DNA of 64,000 nucleotides from Tretioscincus oriximinensis (GCA_022410635.1 JAJVDF010000461.1:941503-1005502), one strand, 5' to 3'; shown: positions 51,961 to 62,098, counted from the first letter of the stretch. A program made the numbers and translations. The notes: generated from the sequence alone by a model not told the origin.

Positions 51961-52470
51961 CAGGTGTGGACAAACCTTTTGGAGCTGAGAACCATTTTGT
52001 GGCCACGCCCCCTTTCCAGAGTGATTTGGGAGGTGCACAGCCATGCTCCCTTCACAAGCCCTGCCCCTTCACAAGCCACAAAGCCTTTTGAGCCCCACCC
52101 CTTCNCAAGCCTTTCTCTTTCCTGCTTCCTTCCTTCTCTCTCTTTTTCTTTCCTTTCAGGTTTGCAGACACAGGGAACCCCAAGAGCAGTTCCGGACGTC
52201 GTCAGTGAGNGACTGCTGCCTNCCTGACTCGGCTGCCTTCCTGTGGCTGTGCACACATACTGTGTGCCACTCNCCAACAGCAGTTTCAAGTCTGGAAACT
52301 GCTGTTGGAGCGCAGCATGNACAGCATCAGGCAACCTGCAGAAGCTTGCTGCCGACGTCTGGAACTGTNCTTGGGGCTGTGCACCTTGTTTGGATGACAC
52401 GGACATGGTGCNCACCACCAAGGTCAGTTCCGGACATTTTGGGGAGGTAAAACGGGAGAAATCCCTTCCC
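51961..52470. repeat. GC-rich foldback repeat
   Basis: Starts CAGGTGTGGACAAACC, reminiscent of hAT ends. Centre: CCAACAGCAGTTTC and GGAAACTGCTGTTGG form a perfect stem at 52274-52309. Outward, CCCCAAGAGCAGTTCCGGAC (52181) pairs with the region GACGTCTGGAACTG...CTTGGGG (52355-52378). Eight N bases occur here. No coding sequence. Confidence 0.6.
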
Positions 52471-52506
52471 CCCGGGGTTCCACTGGTGAGGTCAGAGCTA
52501 CACTCA

Positions 52507-53462
52507 TAAGAACATAAGAATATAAGAACATAAGAAGAGCCATACTGGATCAGGCCACAGCCCATCAAGTCCAGCATTCTGTGTCACACAGAGGCCCACC
52601 AGATGCACCTGGGCAGTCCGAACAGAGGAAAGCAAAATATGCTCCTGTTCATGACTCCCTGCAAATGGTATCTCAGGAGTCCTGCCTGTTGCTCCATCCC
52701 AGAGGCAACATCCAGACATCCATCCTAGTATCCATTTATACCCTTAGTGTCCATAAACCTGTCTAGTCCTGTCTTGAAACTATCCAAGCTGTTGGCTACT
52801 ACTACCTCTTCAGGAAGTAAATTCCACAGGCCGATGACCCTCTGGGTGAAAAAATACTTTCCTTTGTCTGTTCTCACTTTTCTACCCAACAGTTTCAAGG
52901 AGTGCCCTCTGGTCCTTGTGTTGTGTGATAGAGAAAACATTTTTTCTCTATTCACCCTGTCGATCCCATGCATGATTTTGTACACTTCAATCAGATCACC
53001 CCTCAAACGTCTCCTTTCAAGGCTGAAGAGGCCCAAACGTTGCAGCCTGACTTCGTAAGGGAGGTGCTCCAGACCCTTGATCATTTTTGTTGCTCTTTTC
53101 TGCACCTTCTCCAGTTCCAAAATATCTCTCTTGAGATGTGGTNACCAGAATTGAACACAGTATTCCAAATGTGGCCTCACCACAGATTTATAAAGTGGCA
53201 AAACAACATTTGCTGACTTGTTTTCGATTCCTTTCCTAATTATCCCCAACATGGAATTTGCCTTTTTTGCTGCTGCTGCACACTGGGTTGACANTTTCAT
53301 TGAATTGTCCACTAACACCCCAAGATCCTTTTCTTGCTCGGTCACAGAAAGCTTGGTTCCCATCAGGTGATAGCAGTAGTTTGGGTTCTTTGCCCCAATA
53401 TGCATGACCTTGCACTTGCTTAAGTTGAAGTGCATTTGCCACTTTGATGCCCACTCAGCCAA
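52507..53462 (-). pseudogene. CR1 LINE, 3' third, young copy
   Basis: A 245-residue minus frame (52725-53462) reads [116 protein letters not shown]. It lacks endonuclease and catalytic motifs through 5' truncation. It retains the ~57-residue segment deleted from the 48.3-kb copy. The 3' tail is at 52507-52540. Almost identical to 48309-49906 over the shared part. Confidence 0.95.
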
Positions 53463-53463
53463 A

Positions 53464-53637
53464 GAGCTGCAGGTGGCTCTAGAGCCACAGTTTCAGATTA
53501 TTCAGTAGCACCACAACATTGGGGAGGAAGACAGAATAGATGAAAGCCTTCGGGCAAACAAGAACCATGTAAGACGCTCTCAGTCCCTTTGGGTGAGAAG
53601 GGCGGGGTATAAAAACCTGATTCTGATTCTTCTAGTG
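53464..53637 (+). mobile_element. SINE type 1, headless
   Basis: GGAGGAAGACAGAATAGATG, AAGCCTTCGGGCAAACAAG, AAGACGCTCTCAGTCCCTTT, GGGGTATAAAAACC. Confidence 0.8.
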
Positions 53638-53794
53638 ACAGCAAGCAGTCTTGGTTGCTTTAGGAAATGGTGAGATAGATTTGAGGACAAGTGTATTCTT
53701 GGCTTGGTGCTGCCTCTACACTGGAGAGAGGTGCAGGATGTCTCAAGGGAACCACCGTGTGTGAGGAGTGGAATCTTAGGTTCTGTCCCCAATA

Positions 53795-53945
53795 CGCCTT
53801 ACTGTGGGCTGCATCTCGGAACCAGAGCCTGCAATCTACCTGCTCGTGTGGACTTTGGGGTCTGCCATAGTCTACACTGGCATGTGGATGGCTGAGCTCT
53901 GACCCTATAACTCAGGCTAAGGCTCAGTGGGGACACAGGGCCCCT
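53795..53945 (-). repeat. interspersed repeat R3, copy 3
   Basis: Plus-strand words TGGGGTCTGCCATAGTCTAC, ACTGGCATGTGGATGGCTGA, AGTGGGGACACAGGGCCCC are the reverse complement of R3 copies 1 and 2. 53700-53794 may belong too. Confidence 0.6.
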
Positions 53946-54285
53946 GTAAACTCTGTTCAAATAGTCCAGATAAGTTTTGGAATTGCTGTCTGTGAAATTC
54001 ACAAAGCAGAGAAAACAGGGTTGCTATGTCGGTTTGTGTGTGTTGTTTTTCAATTGAAATTCCTCTTCAGCAATAAGTTAGCTATAAAGAGCAGCCGGGC
54101 ACATCTGGAGGAGGAACAGTGAGGCTTGCAATTAAATTTGTCAGAAAGTAAAAACTCCAAAAGCGTATTTACAAGCGAATGAAAAAGTGCTAAAATAAGT
54201 TCCACCATGTATTGGGAGGAGGAAGTGAAAGAAAACAAAATGGGAGAACCCCAGAAGTAGTAGCAGTAGCCCTCTTCTGCCTCCT
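53946..54285. other. unassigned
   Basis: No feature recognised. Confidence 0.3.
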
Positions 54286-54512
54286 CCTCCACTATCACCT
54301 TCTTCTTTTTCTTCTCCTCCTTCATCTTCTTCTTCATGTTCTTCTTCTTTCTCTCCTCCTCTTTTTCTTCTTGTTTTTCTCTTCCNTCTCCTTCCCTCCT
54401 CCTCCTTCTTCTTCTCCTTCATCTTTTTTCTTTTCTTCCTCCTCTCTCTTCATCATCTTCTTCATCAACATCACCTTCTCCTCTTCCTTCATTTTCTTCT
54501 CCTCAGGCTGAA
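54286..54512. repeat. (CTT/CCT)n low complexity
   Basis: Pyrimidine-only run. Accounts for the Ser/Leu-rich and Glu/Lys-rich frames on both strands. Confidence 0.9.
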
Positions 54513-55429
54513 GTGGCCTATTAGTAGCAGACTGGGCACATTATTGGTGACTAATATTTAAAATATAAAACAACTACAAACCAAGGAATTATGCTGGATA
54601 CATAACCTTCAGTCTTTGACACCTTTGGGCCGCAATAACGATGGGAATTGGTTTATCTAACTGTAATATTCAGCCCATGATTGGTCTTTACTTTACTTAA
54701 TCAGTTACAGGTTCTTGGTGTCAGCAAGACCTGCCTTTCAGCCATCTTTGGTTTTCAGTATTGATATTTCTCTACTGCTGCAATTTTTCCTATCACCTTA
54801 AGATCTGGGAGGTCTTTGGTATGACAGTGCTATCATATGGTTGTTGTTGTTCCTTTTGAGTGCTATAAACTTGAGCCCATCTCTTCAGAACTGCCAGGAA
54901 AACGCTTTCATGCCATTTTCTTGGCAAATACAGAGATGGTTTGTTGCAACATTTTTCTGAGGNAATTTTGAGGCCATGACCCTCTGCCTTCCAGGGAGTT
55001 TAATCTCTTACAGAGCTGCAGACACTTAGTTATTGTGTATATAGTGAAAAAAACATTATCCTTGAATGGCACCAAAAAAAGTCGAAAAATGTTTCCTTGG
55101 CTTCTTCCATACATCCTTGGCTAAAAAGCATTACTCCAGTCTCCACACATGGACAGACACTTTATTTCTCCTCAGCCTCCCACATGGGAAGCTTCGTAAA
55201 GTGCCCTTTATAAATAAATCCCCACTATTACGAGCCTCTGTGTGTCTCCAAGGCTGCTTTCTCTTGAGGAAAGTAATGATGTCAAACTTTGCCTTTCCCA
55301 TCTTCCGCCAGTTTGGTACACAATGTTCACAGAAAGAGCAGGGGGTGCAGTGGGGGAACCAAGCAACACGGTTACATGAATAGCAACACTAGTCACAGGT
55401 ACACACATGCTTTCACCTTCAAAAGCAGG
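54513..55429. other. mostly unassigned
   Basis: 54860-55010 (GCCATTTTCTTGGCAAATAC, GATGGTTTGTTGCAACATTT) faintly resembles a widespread TTTGCCATTGCCTTCTTCTG repeat of reptiles; too diverged to name. Confidence 0.3.
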
Positions 55430-55720
55430 CATGGATAGCTCAGTCACTTAGGAATTCGTCTCTCGCCTGGGAGATCGGGTTTCGAAGCCCTGTGTCGGAC
55501 GTAGGGAGGGGTGAGCACCTTCCACTAGCCTGTAGCTCTAGCCAACCCAGCTATTCGAAAGCATAAACTGCAAGAAATTGCAACTGACTGCAAGTAGATA
55601 CATGGGAACCACCAGAATCTGGTGGGGAAGATAGAATATGAGCCTTCGGGCAAAATATATCCTTGTAAGCCGCTTTGAGTCCCTTTGAAAGGTGAGAAAA
55701 GCGGGGTATAAGAACCAAGT
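55430..55720 (+). mobile_element. SINE type 1, full length
   Basis: tRNA-like head GCATGGATAGCTCAGTCACT with TTTCGAAGCCCTGTG, body GCTATTCGAAAGCATAAACT, tail AAGCCGCTTTGAGTCCCTTT and AAGCGGGGTATAAGAACC. Among the least diverged copies. Confidence 0.9.
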
Positions 55721-56045
55721 TCTTCTTCTTCTTCTTCTTCTTCTTCTTCTTCTTCTTCTTCTTCTTCTTCTTCTTCTTCTTCTTCTTCTTCTTCTTCTTC
55801 TTCTTCTTCTTCTTCTTCTTCTTCTTCTCCTTCTTCTCCTTCTTCTTCTTCTTCTTCTTCTTCTTCTTCTTCTTCTTCTTCTTCTTCTTCTTCTTCTTCT
55901 TCTTCTTCTTCTTCTTCTTCTTCTTCTTCTCCTCCTCCTCCTCTTCCTTCTCCTCCTCCTTCTCCTTCTCCTTCTTCTCCTTCTTCTCCTTCTTCTCCTT
56001 CTTCTCCTTCTTCTCCTTCTTCTCCTTCTTCTTCTTCTTCTGTGT
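55721..56045 (+). repeat. very long (TTC)n SINE tail, about 325 bp
   Basis: An almost pure (CTT)n run to about 55928, then CTCCTC and CTTCTC variants to 56043. Produces poly-Leu and poly-Arg frames on the two strands, which are artefacts. Confidence 0.98.
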
Positions 56046-56072
56046 TGAAGGGCTGAACTAAAACTCAGAAGA

Positions 56073-56503
56073 AGGAGCCGCAGGCAGGATTCCTGAAGTA
56101 TCATTTTCAGGGAGTCAAGAGCAGGAAAGGGTTTTGCCTTCTTCTGCTTGAGGTGGCCCAAGTGCACTGTGTGAGATAGAAGCCTGGATGAGAGGGGCTC
56201 TGGTTCCATTCAGCAGGAATCCTCTTCAGAAGGAAGGAAGGAAGAAAGGAAGGAAGATTGGTTTTACCTTTTCCTGCTTGAAACTGCCCAGTGAAATTGG
56301 TGAGTCACTGGATAAGAGAGAAGGCTGGACAAGATAAGCTCTGGCCCCATTCAGCTTGTCTCTTCTTATAGAAGAAAGAAGAGAGGGAGGGAAGAAGGAA
56401 GGAAGGTTTTCCTTCTTCTTTGGTCAGCAGTTAGTAGCTACTAGGTGAGACTGTAGGCTGGTCTAGATGGGCTCTGGCCTGACCCAGCTTCTTATGTTCT
56501 TAT
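56073..56503 (+). mobile_element. three CR1 3' tails in tandem
   Basis: 56073-56226, 56257-56368 and 56405-56503 each contain the CTGCTTGA..CTGCCCA / GTGAGA..GCTGGA..GGGCTCTGGCC / CAGC..TCTTCTTAT series. They are separated by GAAGGAAGGAAG and GAGGGAGGGAAG runs. Only the last ends in the normal CTTATGTTCTTATG. Confidence 0.8.
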
Positions 56504-57354
56504 GATCAATAATCCAGACATTCCAGAAAACCATCCTTCTCTGCTATTTATTAACATGTGTGCCTTTCTACAAAATTCTTGATTTGGCTGAACATTTGAT
56601 CCCAGAAATCAAATCGGGACGAGCCACAGGAATGGAACTGCAGTTCATGGCATAGGTCAAACCCCCCCACTCTGGGTTCACAATTATGATATTGGATGCT
56701 AAGTAGCTTTAATCCATGCTCTTTCAACTCGTCAGAAGCATCCGCGTGCTGCCATGGAGATAGAAGTGCTTTCCAGATGCAGTTCAGACAGTTGCTAAGT
56801 GCAGTCTGCCCATTATGTAATAGAACAAGAATTCTGTCCAAATGAAGTCCCTATGTTCTCATGGCTACTAGCATGGATGCCTAGGCACTGCCTTTTGGTT
56901 GGAGAGACAAGCAAGAGGCCTCCAAATACCATTTGTAAAAGACTTTGTCTGAGAAGTTTGCATTTTTCTTTTATTTAAGACTAGTAGAGTTAACCTGTTA
57001 CTAACTACACTAAAGCAACGGTCTTTCCTCCCCCTTGATCCCACCCGTGCCTCCACCCCCTCCCTCCCTTATACCCATCCTTCTTTCATTTGCTGCTTAT
57101 TTCTTTACCCCTTATCCCTTCTCTCTTTCCTCCTTCTCCCTCCCTCTATATCTTCCTCCCTTCCCCTCTGAAGGCAGCCAAAGTTCCAAGCCCTGTCACT
57201 GGTCTCTAGAGGCTGTCAAAGTTCTGATCATTATACTACGGAATGTTGTTCTCTTTGGTATGCTTTTTATTATATGTATAGATATCAAAAGCAACTGATG
57301 GGATTGGTGGGCTTAATTTCACAGGCCTCTTCTTCTTTATCTTGTTCTCCTTCA
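56504..57354. other. mostly unassigned
   Basis: 56860-56945 resembles a diverged CR1 3' UTR (CTACTAGCATGGATGC, CCAAATACCATTTGTA). 57010-57180 is C/T-rich. A 96-residue minus frame at 56551-56841 is not recognised. Confidence 0.35.
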
Positions 57355-57705
57355 TGTTTATTTTATTTATTTAGTTGCATTTCTATACCACCTTTTATCC
57401 GAAGATTTCAGGGCAGTTAACAATAAAAAAACAATTTAACATATTAAAAATGGCCACATCTAAAAGTAGGGAAAGGAGAGCAGTTTTTTCAGCCAAAAGA
57501 TGCGTCTTCAAGCTTTTTCTGAATGAGCACAGAGATGGTGATTGATGTACCACAAAGTTACTCCATGGTCTGAGATCTGCCACAGAAAAGATCCTATCCC
57601 AGGTTTCCACTCCCTTTTCCACTGAGACAGGCAGTACAGTCAGTAGGGTGTCCCCTGCAGATCTCAAGGCAGGTTGATATGGGAGCATGGAGATAAGAGA
57701 CCTCC
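57355..57705 (-). pseudogene. L2-type LINE C-terminus and tail
   Basis: A minus frame of 97 residues reads MLPYQPALRSAGDTLLTVLP, GVETWDRIFSVADLRPWSNF, SLCSFRKSLKTHLL, matching the L2 end. The tail TTTATTTATTTAGTTGCATT is at the low-coordinate side. Confidence 0.85.
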
Positions 57706-57738
57706 GAAGAACTATGACTAGCTGACTTTTGTTGAGGA

Positions 57739-57860
57739 TCAGTTTCAGAGAAATAGCAGTGTTAGTCTAGTAGAAAGTCCAACAAAGGGGCTAGTAGCAC
57801 TTAGAGACTATCAATAGAGAAGTAGATGGCATAAGCTTTCGTAGGCATGTCTACTTCTTC
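57739..57860. mobile_element. hairpin element H, copy D
   Basis: Constant end TTTCAGAGAAATAGCAGTGT, then AGTCTAGTAGAAAGTCC, GCATAAGCTTTCGTAGGC, and stops at the loop (GTCTACTTCTTC). TTGAGGA flanks it at 57732-57738 and 57861-57867, a 7-bp duplication. Confidence 0.8.
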
Positions 57861-57867
57861 TTGAGGA

Positions 57868-57935
57868 GTGTAGAATTGACCTGGGAGATTTCCAGATAAG
57901 AATGTGCCACTCTAACCATTACACCAGAGAAATAA
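57868..57935 (-). mobile_element. SINE type 2 head
   Basis: The reverse strand reads TCTCTGGTGTAATGGTTAGAG, CATTCTTATCTGGAAATCTC, CCAGGTCAATTCTACACTCC. Uninterrupted at the TATCTGG site. Confidence 0.7.
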
Positions 57936-57954
57936 GTTAATAAAGACCATAAAG

Positions 57955-59303
57955 GGATTAAAATTTGGGTATTAAATGAGAAAAATAATAGAATTCCAAT
58001 TAAAACCCTTTATTCAAGAAGGGAGCAATTAGGGTGGGGTCTCCCTCGCTGAGATCATATTTTGATCCATTTCAATTAGTTAGAATTCTACAAATAGAAT
58101 ATAATAGGGGGAAAAACCTGATCAGGTTGGAAATTAAATTGAATAAGATGCACAACAAAACGGTCCTTGATCCAAGTATTGAAAATAGAAATATTAAATC
58201 GTTGTTAACTCCTCTAGTCTCTTCTTATAAGAGATGGAGAGCAAACTGGAAATTCCAACAGTTAATTGGAGACATGTGGCCTCTACGAATGCTTTAAACA
58301 GCACAGGGGATCAATATTTGAGTATATATCTGGATATTCTGAAAACTCATGACTAGTAGTTTAAGGGACTTTGTTGATGAAGGTGGAACATCGCTGGATA
58401 TGAGGATAATTAGAAATACGACATTAAACTATGTTCAAAGATATTGGTTACAAGAAAATATAGTACAGAATATTATTCATGATCAAGAGTTCAAATGAGG
58501 GAAAAGTCTGAATTAAAAGAGTGGTAAAGAAATTACTAAAAGGAGAGAGAAAACTGGTTAAACTAATGTATGATCTCATAACAACATATAAGTACAAGAA
58601 CTTAACACTGGCAAGCGGAGGTACCTCAAATACAACCGAAATGGTCCATTTGGATTAGTCGTTTTCTCAATTATAGAGATGTCAGAACCAAGGAGACAGA
58701 GTTAAGGAAGATCACTAGATGGTACTGCACTCCATGTCAATTGGCGCACTTAAGTAGAATATCACTTTATGTTGGCATAATGCCCCTTGGTAAAGAGGTT
58801 TTGGCGTAAAATTATTGCTGAAATAAAATTGATTACGGACATTGATATCCTGGATTCTAATGAATTATGGGTATTCGGATTGTTGAACTTTTTAAATATA
58901 AGAGAGGAAGGTAAATTTTGTATTGATAGTGCCATTTTAGCTGGACAGATGGTTGTAGCAGAAGTTTGGAAGTGTCACGAGAAATGGACAACAGATGAAT
59001 GGTGGTAGTATTTAATTGAATTTATGATTTTTGATATTTTACAGGCAAAAAGGCTACAATCTATTTAAAACCACATTGGTCCAGCAAATGGCAAAAGCTC
59101 ATTGCCTATGGTTTAACAAGTGATGCATATGTTTTATTGAAGGAAGCTGTACAGATGTTTCTTGAACAAAGATGGATGTAATAATTTTATGATATGCTTG
59201 TTCTTTAGGGAGGGGAGGGGGTGGGCAGTATATATGTATGTTTCTTTCTTTCATATTGTTTCTGGTTTATGTATGTTTGAAAAATAAAATAAATATATAT
59301 AAA
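57955..59303 (+). pseudogene. L1-type LINE, ORF2 C-terminus and 3' UTR with 13-bp target duplication
   Basis: AAAGACCATAAAG lies at 57942-57954 and 59304-59316. Between them, decayed frames read FDPFQLVRILQIEYNRGKNL, RYWLQENIVQNI-like text, and a 73-residue frame RFWRKIIAEIKLITDIDILD ... ILAGQMVVAEVWKCHEKWTT. Then KRLQSI, WQKLIAYGLTSDAYVLLKEA, VQMFLEQRWM precedes the stop. A 3' UTR ends AAAAATAAAATAAATATATA. This parallels the 43-kb L1 copy. Several stops; 5' truncated. Confidence 0.85.
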
Positions 59304-59316
59304 AAAGACCATAAAG

Positions 59317-59894
59317 TCTTTTCTCTTTTATCTTCTACTAGAAAGGGCAAGATCTGATCTAATTTCTTTTTCACTGTAAATATATATGTATTATTACAAT
59401 GGCATTCCATTCTTCTCCCAGCTAATTCCCATTGCACTAAGGTTGTGTGTGGATAAACTTACAAAAAATGGGCACCTTTTCCAAATTATGATTCTACAAG
59501 TTTTAGAAATCTGTAGCACAGGAGACAAAGTACTAAAAACTTCTCATCAGCAAACTTCTTTCCTCCCTCCTTTGCCTTTGAATACATTTCTAATAAATAG
59601 GACAGATGCCATGTCTGTAGAATTTCTTCCCAAGGTGGAATCTTTGTGCACCTTCCAAACAATAGATGAATGACATTTTCTACCAACCCACATTTCGTTC
59701 TTCAGGCGAGTGGCAAAGCTTCTGGTGGGTGTTTGCTTTTCAGTTTTAAAAATGCTGACAGATATAATCTTCGGGGATAAAGACTCTAGAAATTATTTGC
59801 AGGAAAGTTTTGGAACTAAACTCAAGAAGGTACAGAAGTTCATTGTAGAGACAACTGTAAATCCAACAGGTAGAATTTGTTCCTAGTTGCATTT
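59317..59894. other. unassigned
   Basis: Frames at 59386-59686 are not recognised. Confidence 0.3.
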
Positions 59895-60198
59895 ACATCT
59901 GTATTAGTAAATCCAGATTGGTTTGATCCAGATTAGCAGCAGACAGCTGCATTACCCACAATAAGCAACATTAGAATCAAGGCATCCCAGACTACCATAC
60001 AGTTGAATCTGTATGGTAGTCTGGGCCCTTGCAGTCATGCCCATGCTTGTTCATATCCAGTCTACATGTTGTGGGTGGACCAGTGCTTAATCCAGAACAG
60101 ACAGCACTGGTATGGATGCAGCACATTTCCATGTGGTCTACCATTATTCTGGATTAGAGTGCTCTTAGAACAGATTTGATCCGGATTATCAGTTAATA
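59895..60198. repeat. inverted-repeat element with perfect 17-bp stem
   Basis: 59986-60002 (CCCAGACTACCATACAG) and 60009-60025 (CTGTATGGTAGTCTGGG) form a perfect stem with a 6-base loop. The outer sequence TAAATCCAGATTGGTTTGAT is found reversed at 42313-42345. The outer inverted ends (GATCCAGATTAG / ATTCTGGATTAG) are imperfect. Class unknown. Confidence 0.5.
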
Positions 60199-60475
60199 GG
60201 AGTTCTTAGCCCCAATGTGCATGACTTTGCACTTGATTAAGTTGAAGTGCATTTGCCACTTTGTTGCCCACTCACCCAATCTCAAAGGATCTTTCTGGAA
60301 CTCTTTGCAATCACTTTCAGCTTTCACTACCCTGAACAGTTTAGTGTCATCAGCAAACTTGGCTATTTCACTGTTTACCCCAGAATCCAAATCTTTTATG
60401 AATATATTAAAAAACATGGGTCCCAGTTCTGAACTTTGAGGTACTCCACTGCTCACATTTTTCATCTAGAGAACT
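60199..60475 (-). pseudogene. CR1 reverse transcriptase core fragment
   Basis: A minus frame of 90 residues reads SGVPQSSELGPMFFNIFIKD, EIAKFADDTKLFRVVKAESD, CKEFQKDPLRLGEWATKWQM, HFNLIKCKVMHIG. Contains the catalytic FADD motif. Both ends are missing. Confidence 0.9.
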
Positions 60476-60539
60476 GTCCATTTATTATTACCCCCTGTAG
60501 TATCACCCTAAGACCTTGTGGTATAGGGTGATCTAGAAA

Positions 60540-60600
60540 TGCAAATGAATGAATGAATAAATAAATGAATGAGTGAGTGAATGAATGAATGGGCCATACA
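60540..60600. repeat. (AATG)n microsatellite
   Basis: GAATGAATGAATAAATAAAT and variants. Confidence 0.95.
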
Positions 60601-60603
60601 GAG

Positions 60604-60858
60604 CACACAAGAGGCAAAGTGGTGCAGGGGTTAAGAACAATGTCCTATCAGCAGAGGTCTACATTTGAGGCCCATGTGTCTGCTGATGAGAGGAATTCAT
60701 GTCCTCTACTGTCTTCGCTTCAGCCAACCTTGCTGTTCGAAAGTAGATGAATAGGTACCATCACAATGTGATGGGAAAGATAGAAAATAAGCCTTCGGGC
60801 AAGAAATCGGGTGAGAAAAGCAGAGTATAAAAACCCAGTTTTTCTTCTTTTCTCCTCT
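60604..60858 (+). mobile_element. SINE, variant head with type-1 tail
   Basis: Head GAGGCAAAGTGGTGCAGGGG and TTGAGGCCCATGTGTCTGC. The tail TCGCTTCAGCCAACCTTGC, AAGCCTTCGGGCAAGAAATC, GAGTATAAAAACCCAG and TTCTTC is shared with SINE type 1. It differs in the head from the 20150 copy. Confidence 0.75.
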
Positions 60859-61477
60859 ACATGTGGATTTCACCTGTACTTGCAATAAATTCCTAGTTCA
60901 GTCCTTTCCAGTTACATTCTACTGATCCTAATAAGGGAAATGTGAAAAATATCAAAATCATATTTGCCTGAGAATGTAACCCCAGCACACACACACACAC
61001 ATGCAGATCCACTCTGCTTGGTTCCAGATGTATCTTGGGCAGTTTGTATTTTGTCAAAATGACATTTTAGGAATTCTGGAAGACAGCTCAGCTGAGAGAA
61101 GCCACATCTCTGATGAGCACCAAGTCATGGGAAGAAAGTGCTATGAGAGGTCACCAGGCTTAGAATGAATTAAACAGAGCCGTTTGTTTTTAATCTCCAG
61201 CTAATAGGTTTCTTTGGGATACATTACTTTGCTCTGATGAATCCTCATAGGGATGGAGGTCAGAGAAAATGGTTGTTTGTATTGCTCAAAAGAACCTTTT
61301 TCCAGCCATGAATGTGTCAGGAATGTGTAGGGACATGAGCGAGCCTTAAATCTTTTCTGAGTATCCCAGATGCGGTTGGGTGGAGCTGAAATGAGTGTCC
61401 TCAGCAGGCTATCACAGTAGAATAAGAAGTCAGTTTATTAAGTCAGAAGAATAAAACAATTTAGAGGATTGAAAGTA
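60859..61477. other. unassigned
   Basis: (AC)n at 60984-61001. Nothing else recognised. Confidence 0.3.
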
Positions 61478-61697
61478 ATCCAAGTAGGAAAGAATCTCAA
61501 GGGCCACTGAGTTCAACCCCCTGCTTAATGGAAGATTCACTAAACCACTCAAGCCTCTGTTCAATGACTTCCACTGAAGAAGAACTCACCAGTTCCTGTG
61601 GCAGCCTATTCCACTGATTGGTCACCCTTACTGCCAGAAAGATTTTTCTGATATATAATCTATCTCTACTTCTTTGCAGTTTTATCTTTTCATCAAA
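61478..61697 (-). mobile_element. CR1 (TCTATGATT-tail lineage), outer copy, first part
   Basis: AGGGCCACTGAGTTCAACCC, TGGAAGATTCACTAAACC, CTGTGGCAGCCTATTCC. Continues at 62101 (AAACATCCCTAGATCCTTTA). Split by another CR1. Confidence 0.8.
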
Positions 61698-62098
61698 GCC
61701 CCCTACAAAAGCTCTACAGTCATGGAATAAGAGGGCGGACTCTGTCCTGGATAGGAAGCTGGCTAAAAGACAGAAGACAGAGGGTGGCAGTTCTCCCTCT
61801 GTGTGGAAGGAGGTGAGAATGGGAGTACCCCAGGGTTCAGTACTGGGACCTTTGCTTTTATTTATTTATTTATTTATTTATTTTAAAGATTTTTACCCCG
61901 CCCTTCCCCCCGAAGGTGTCCAGGGCGGCTTACAAAAGTTAAAAATTCAGGTCGTCATGACCTTCACAATTTTCAATATATTCATAAATGATCTGGATGC
62001 TGAGGTAAATAGTGAAGTAGCCAAGTTCACTGACGACACAACCTTTGGACCCCATGACCTTGGATGTCCCTTCCAACTCTATGATTCTAGGATTCTAT
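61698..62098 (+). pseudogene. CR1 reverse transcriptase fragment nested in CR1, itself split
   Basis: 61698-61857 reads KPPTKALQSWNKRADSVL-type frames and VWKEVRMGVPQGSVLGPLLL. 61966-62040 continues FNIFINDLDAEVNSEVAKFT DDT, then jumps to a CR1 3' end TTCCAACTCTATGATTCTAG at 62070-62098. The 160-residue open frame 61618-62100 is a composite of several elements, not a protein. Confidence 0.85.
61858..61965 (-). mobile_element. L2/SINE-type tail nested in CR1
   Basis: (TTTA)n then TTACCCCGCCCTTCCCCCC, GTCCAGGGCGGCTTACAAAA. Sits exactly between two CR1 halves. Confidence 0.75.

Noticed and set aside
54141..54524. Ser/Leu-rich and Glu-rich frames on both strands
   Set aside because: Pyrimidine-only low-complexity tract.
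55538..56209. Long poly-Arg frame (minus) and poly-Leu frame (plus)
   Set aside because: Direct translation of the (TTC)n tail of a SINE; no independent coding evidence.
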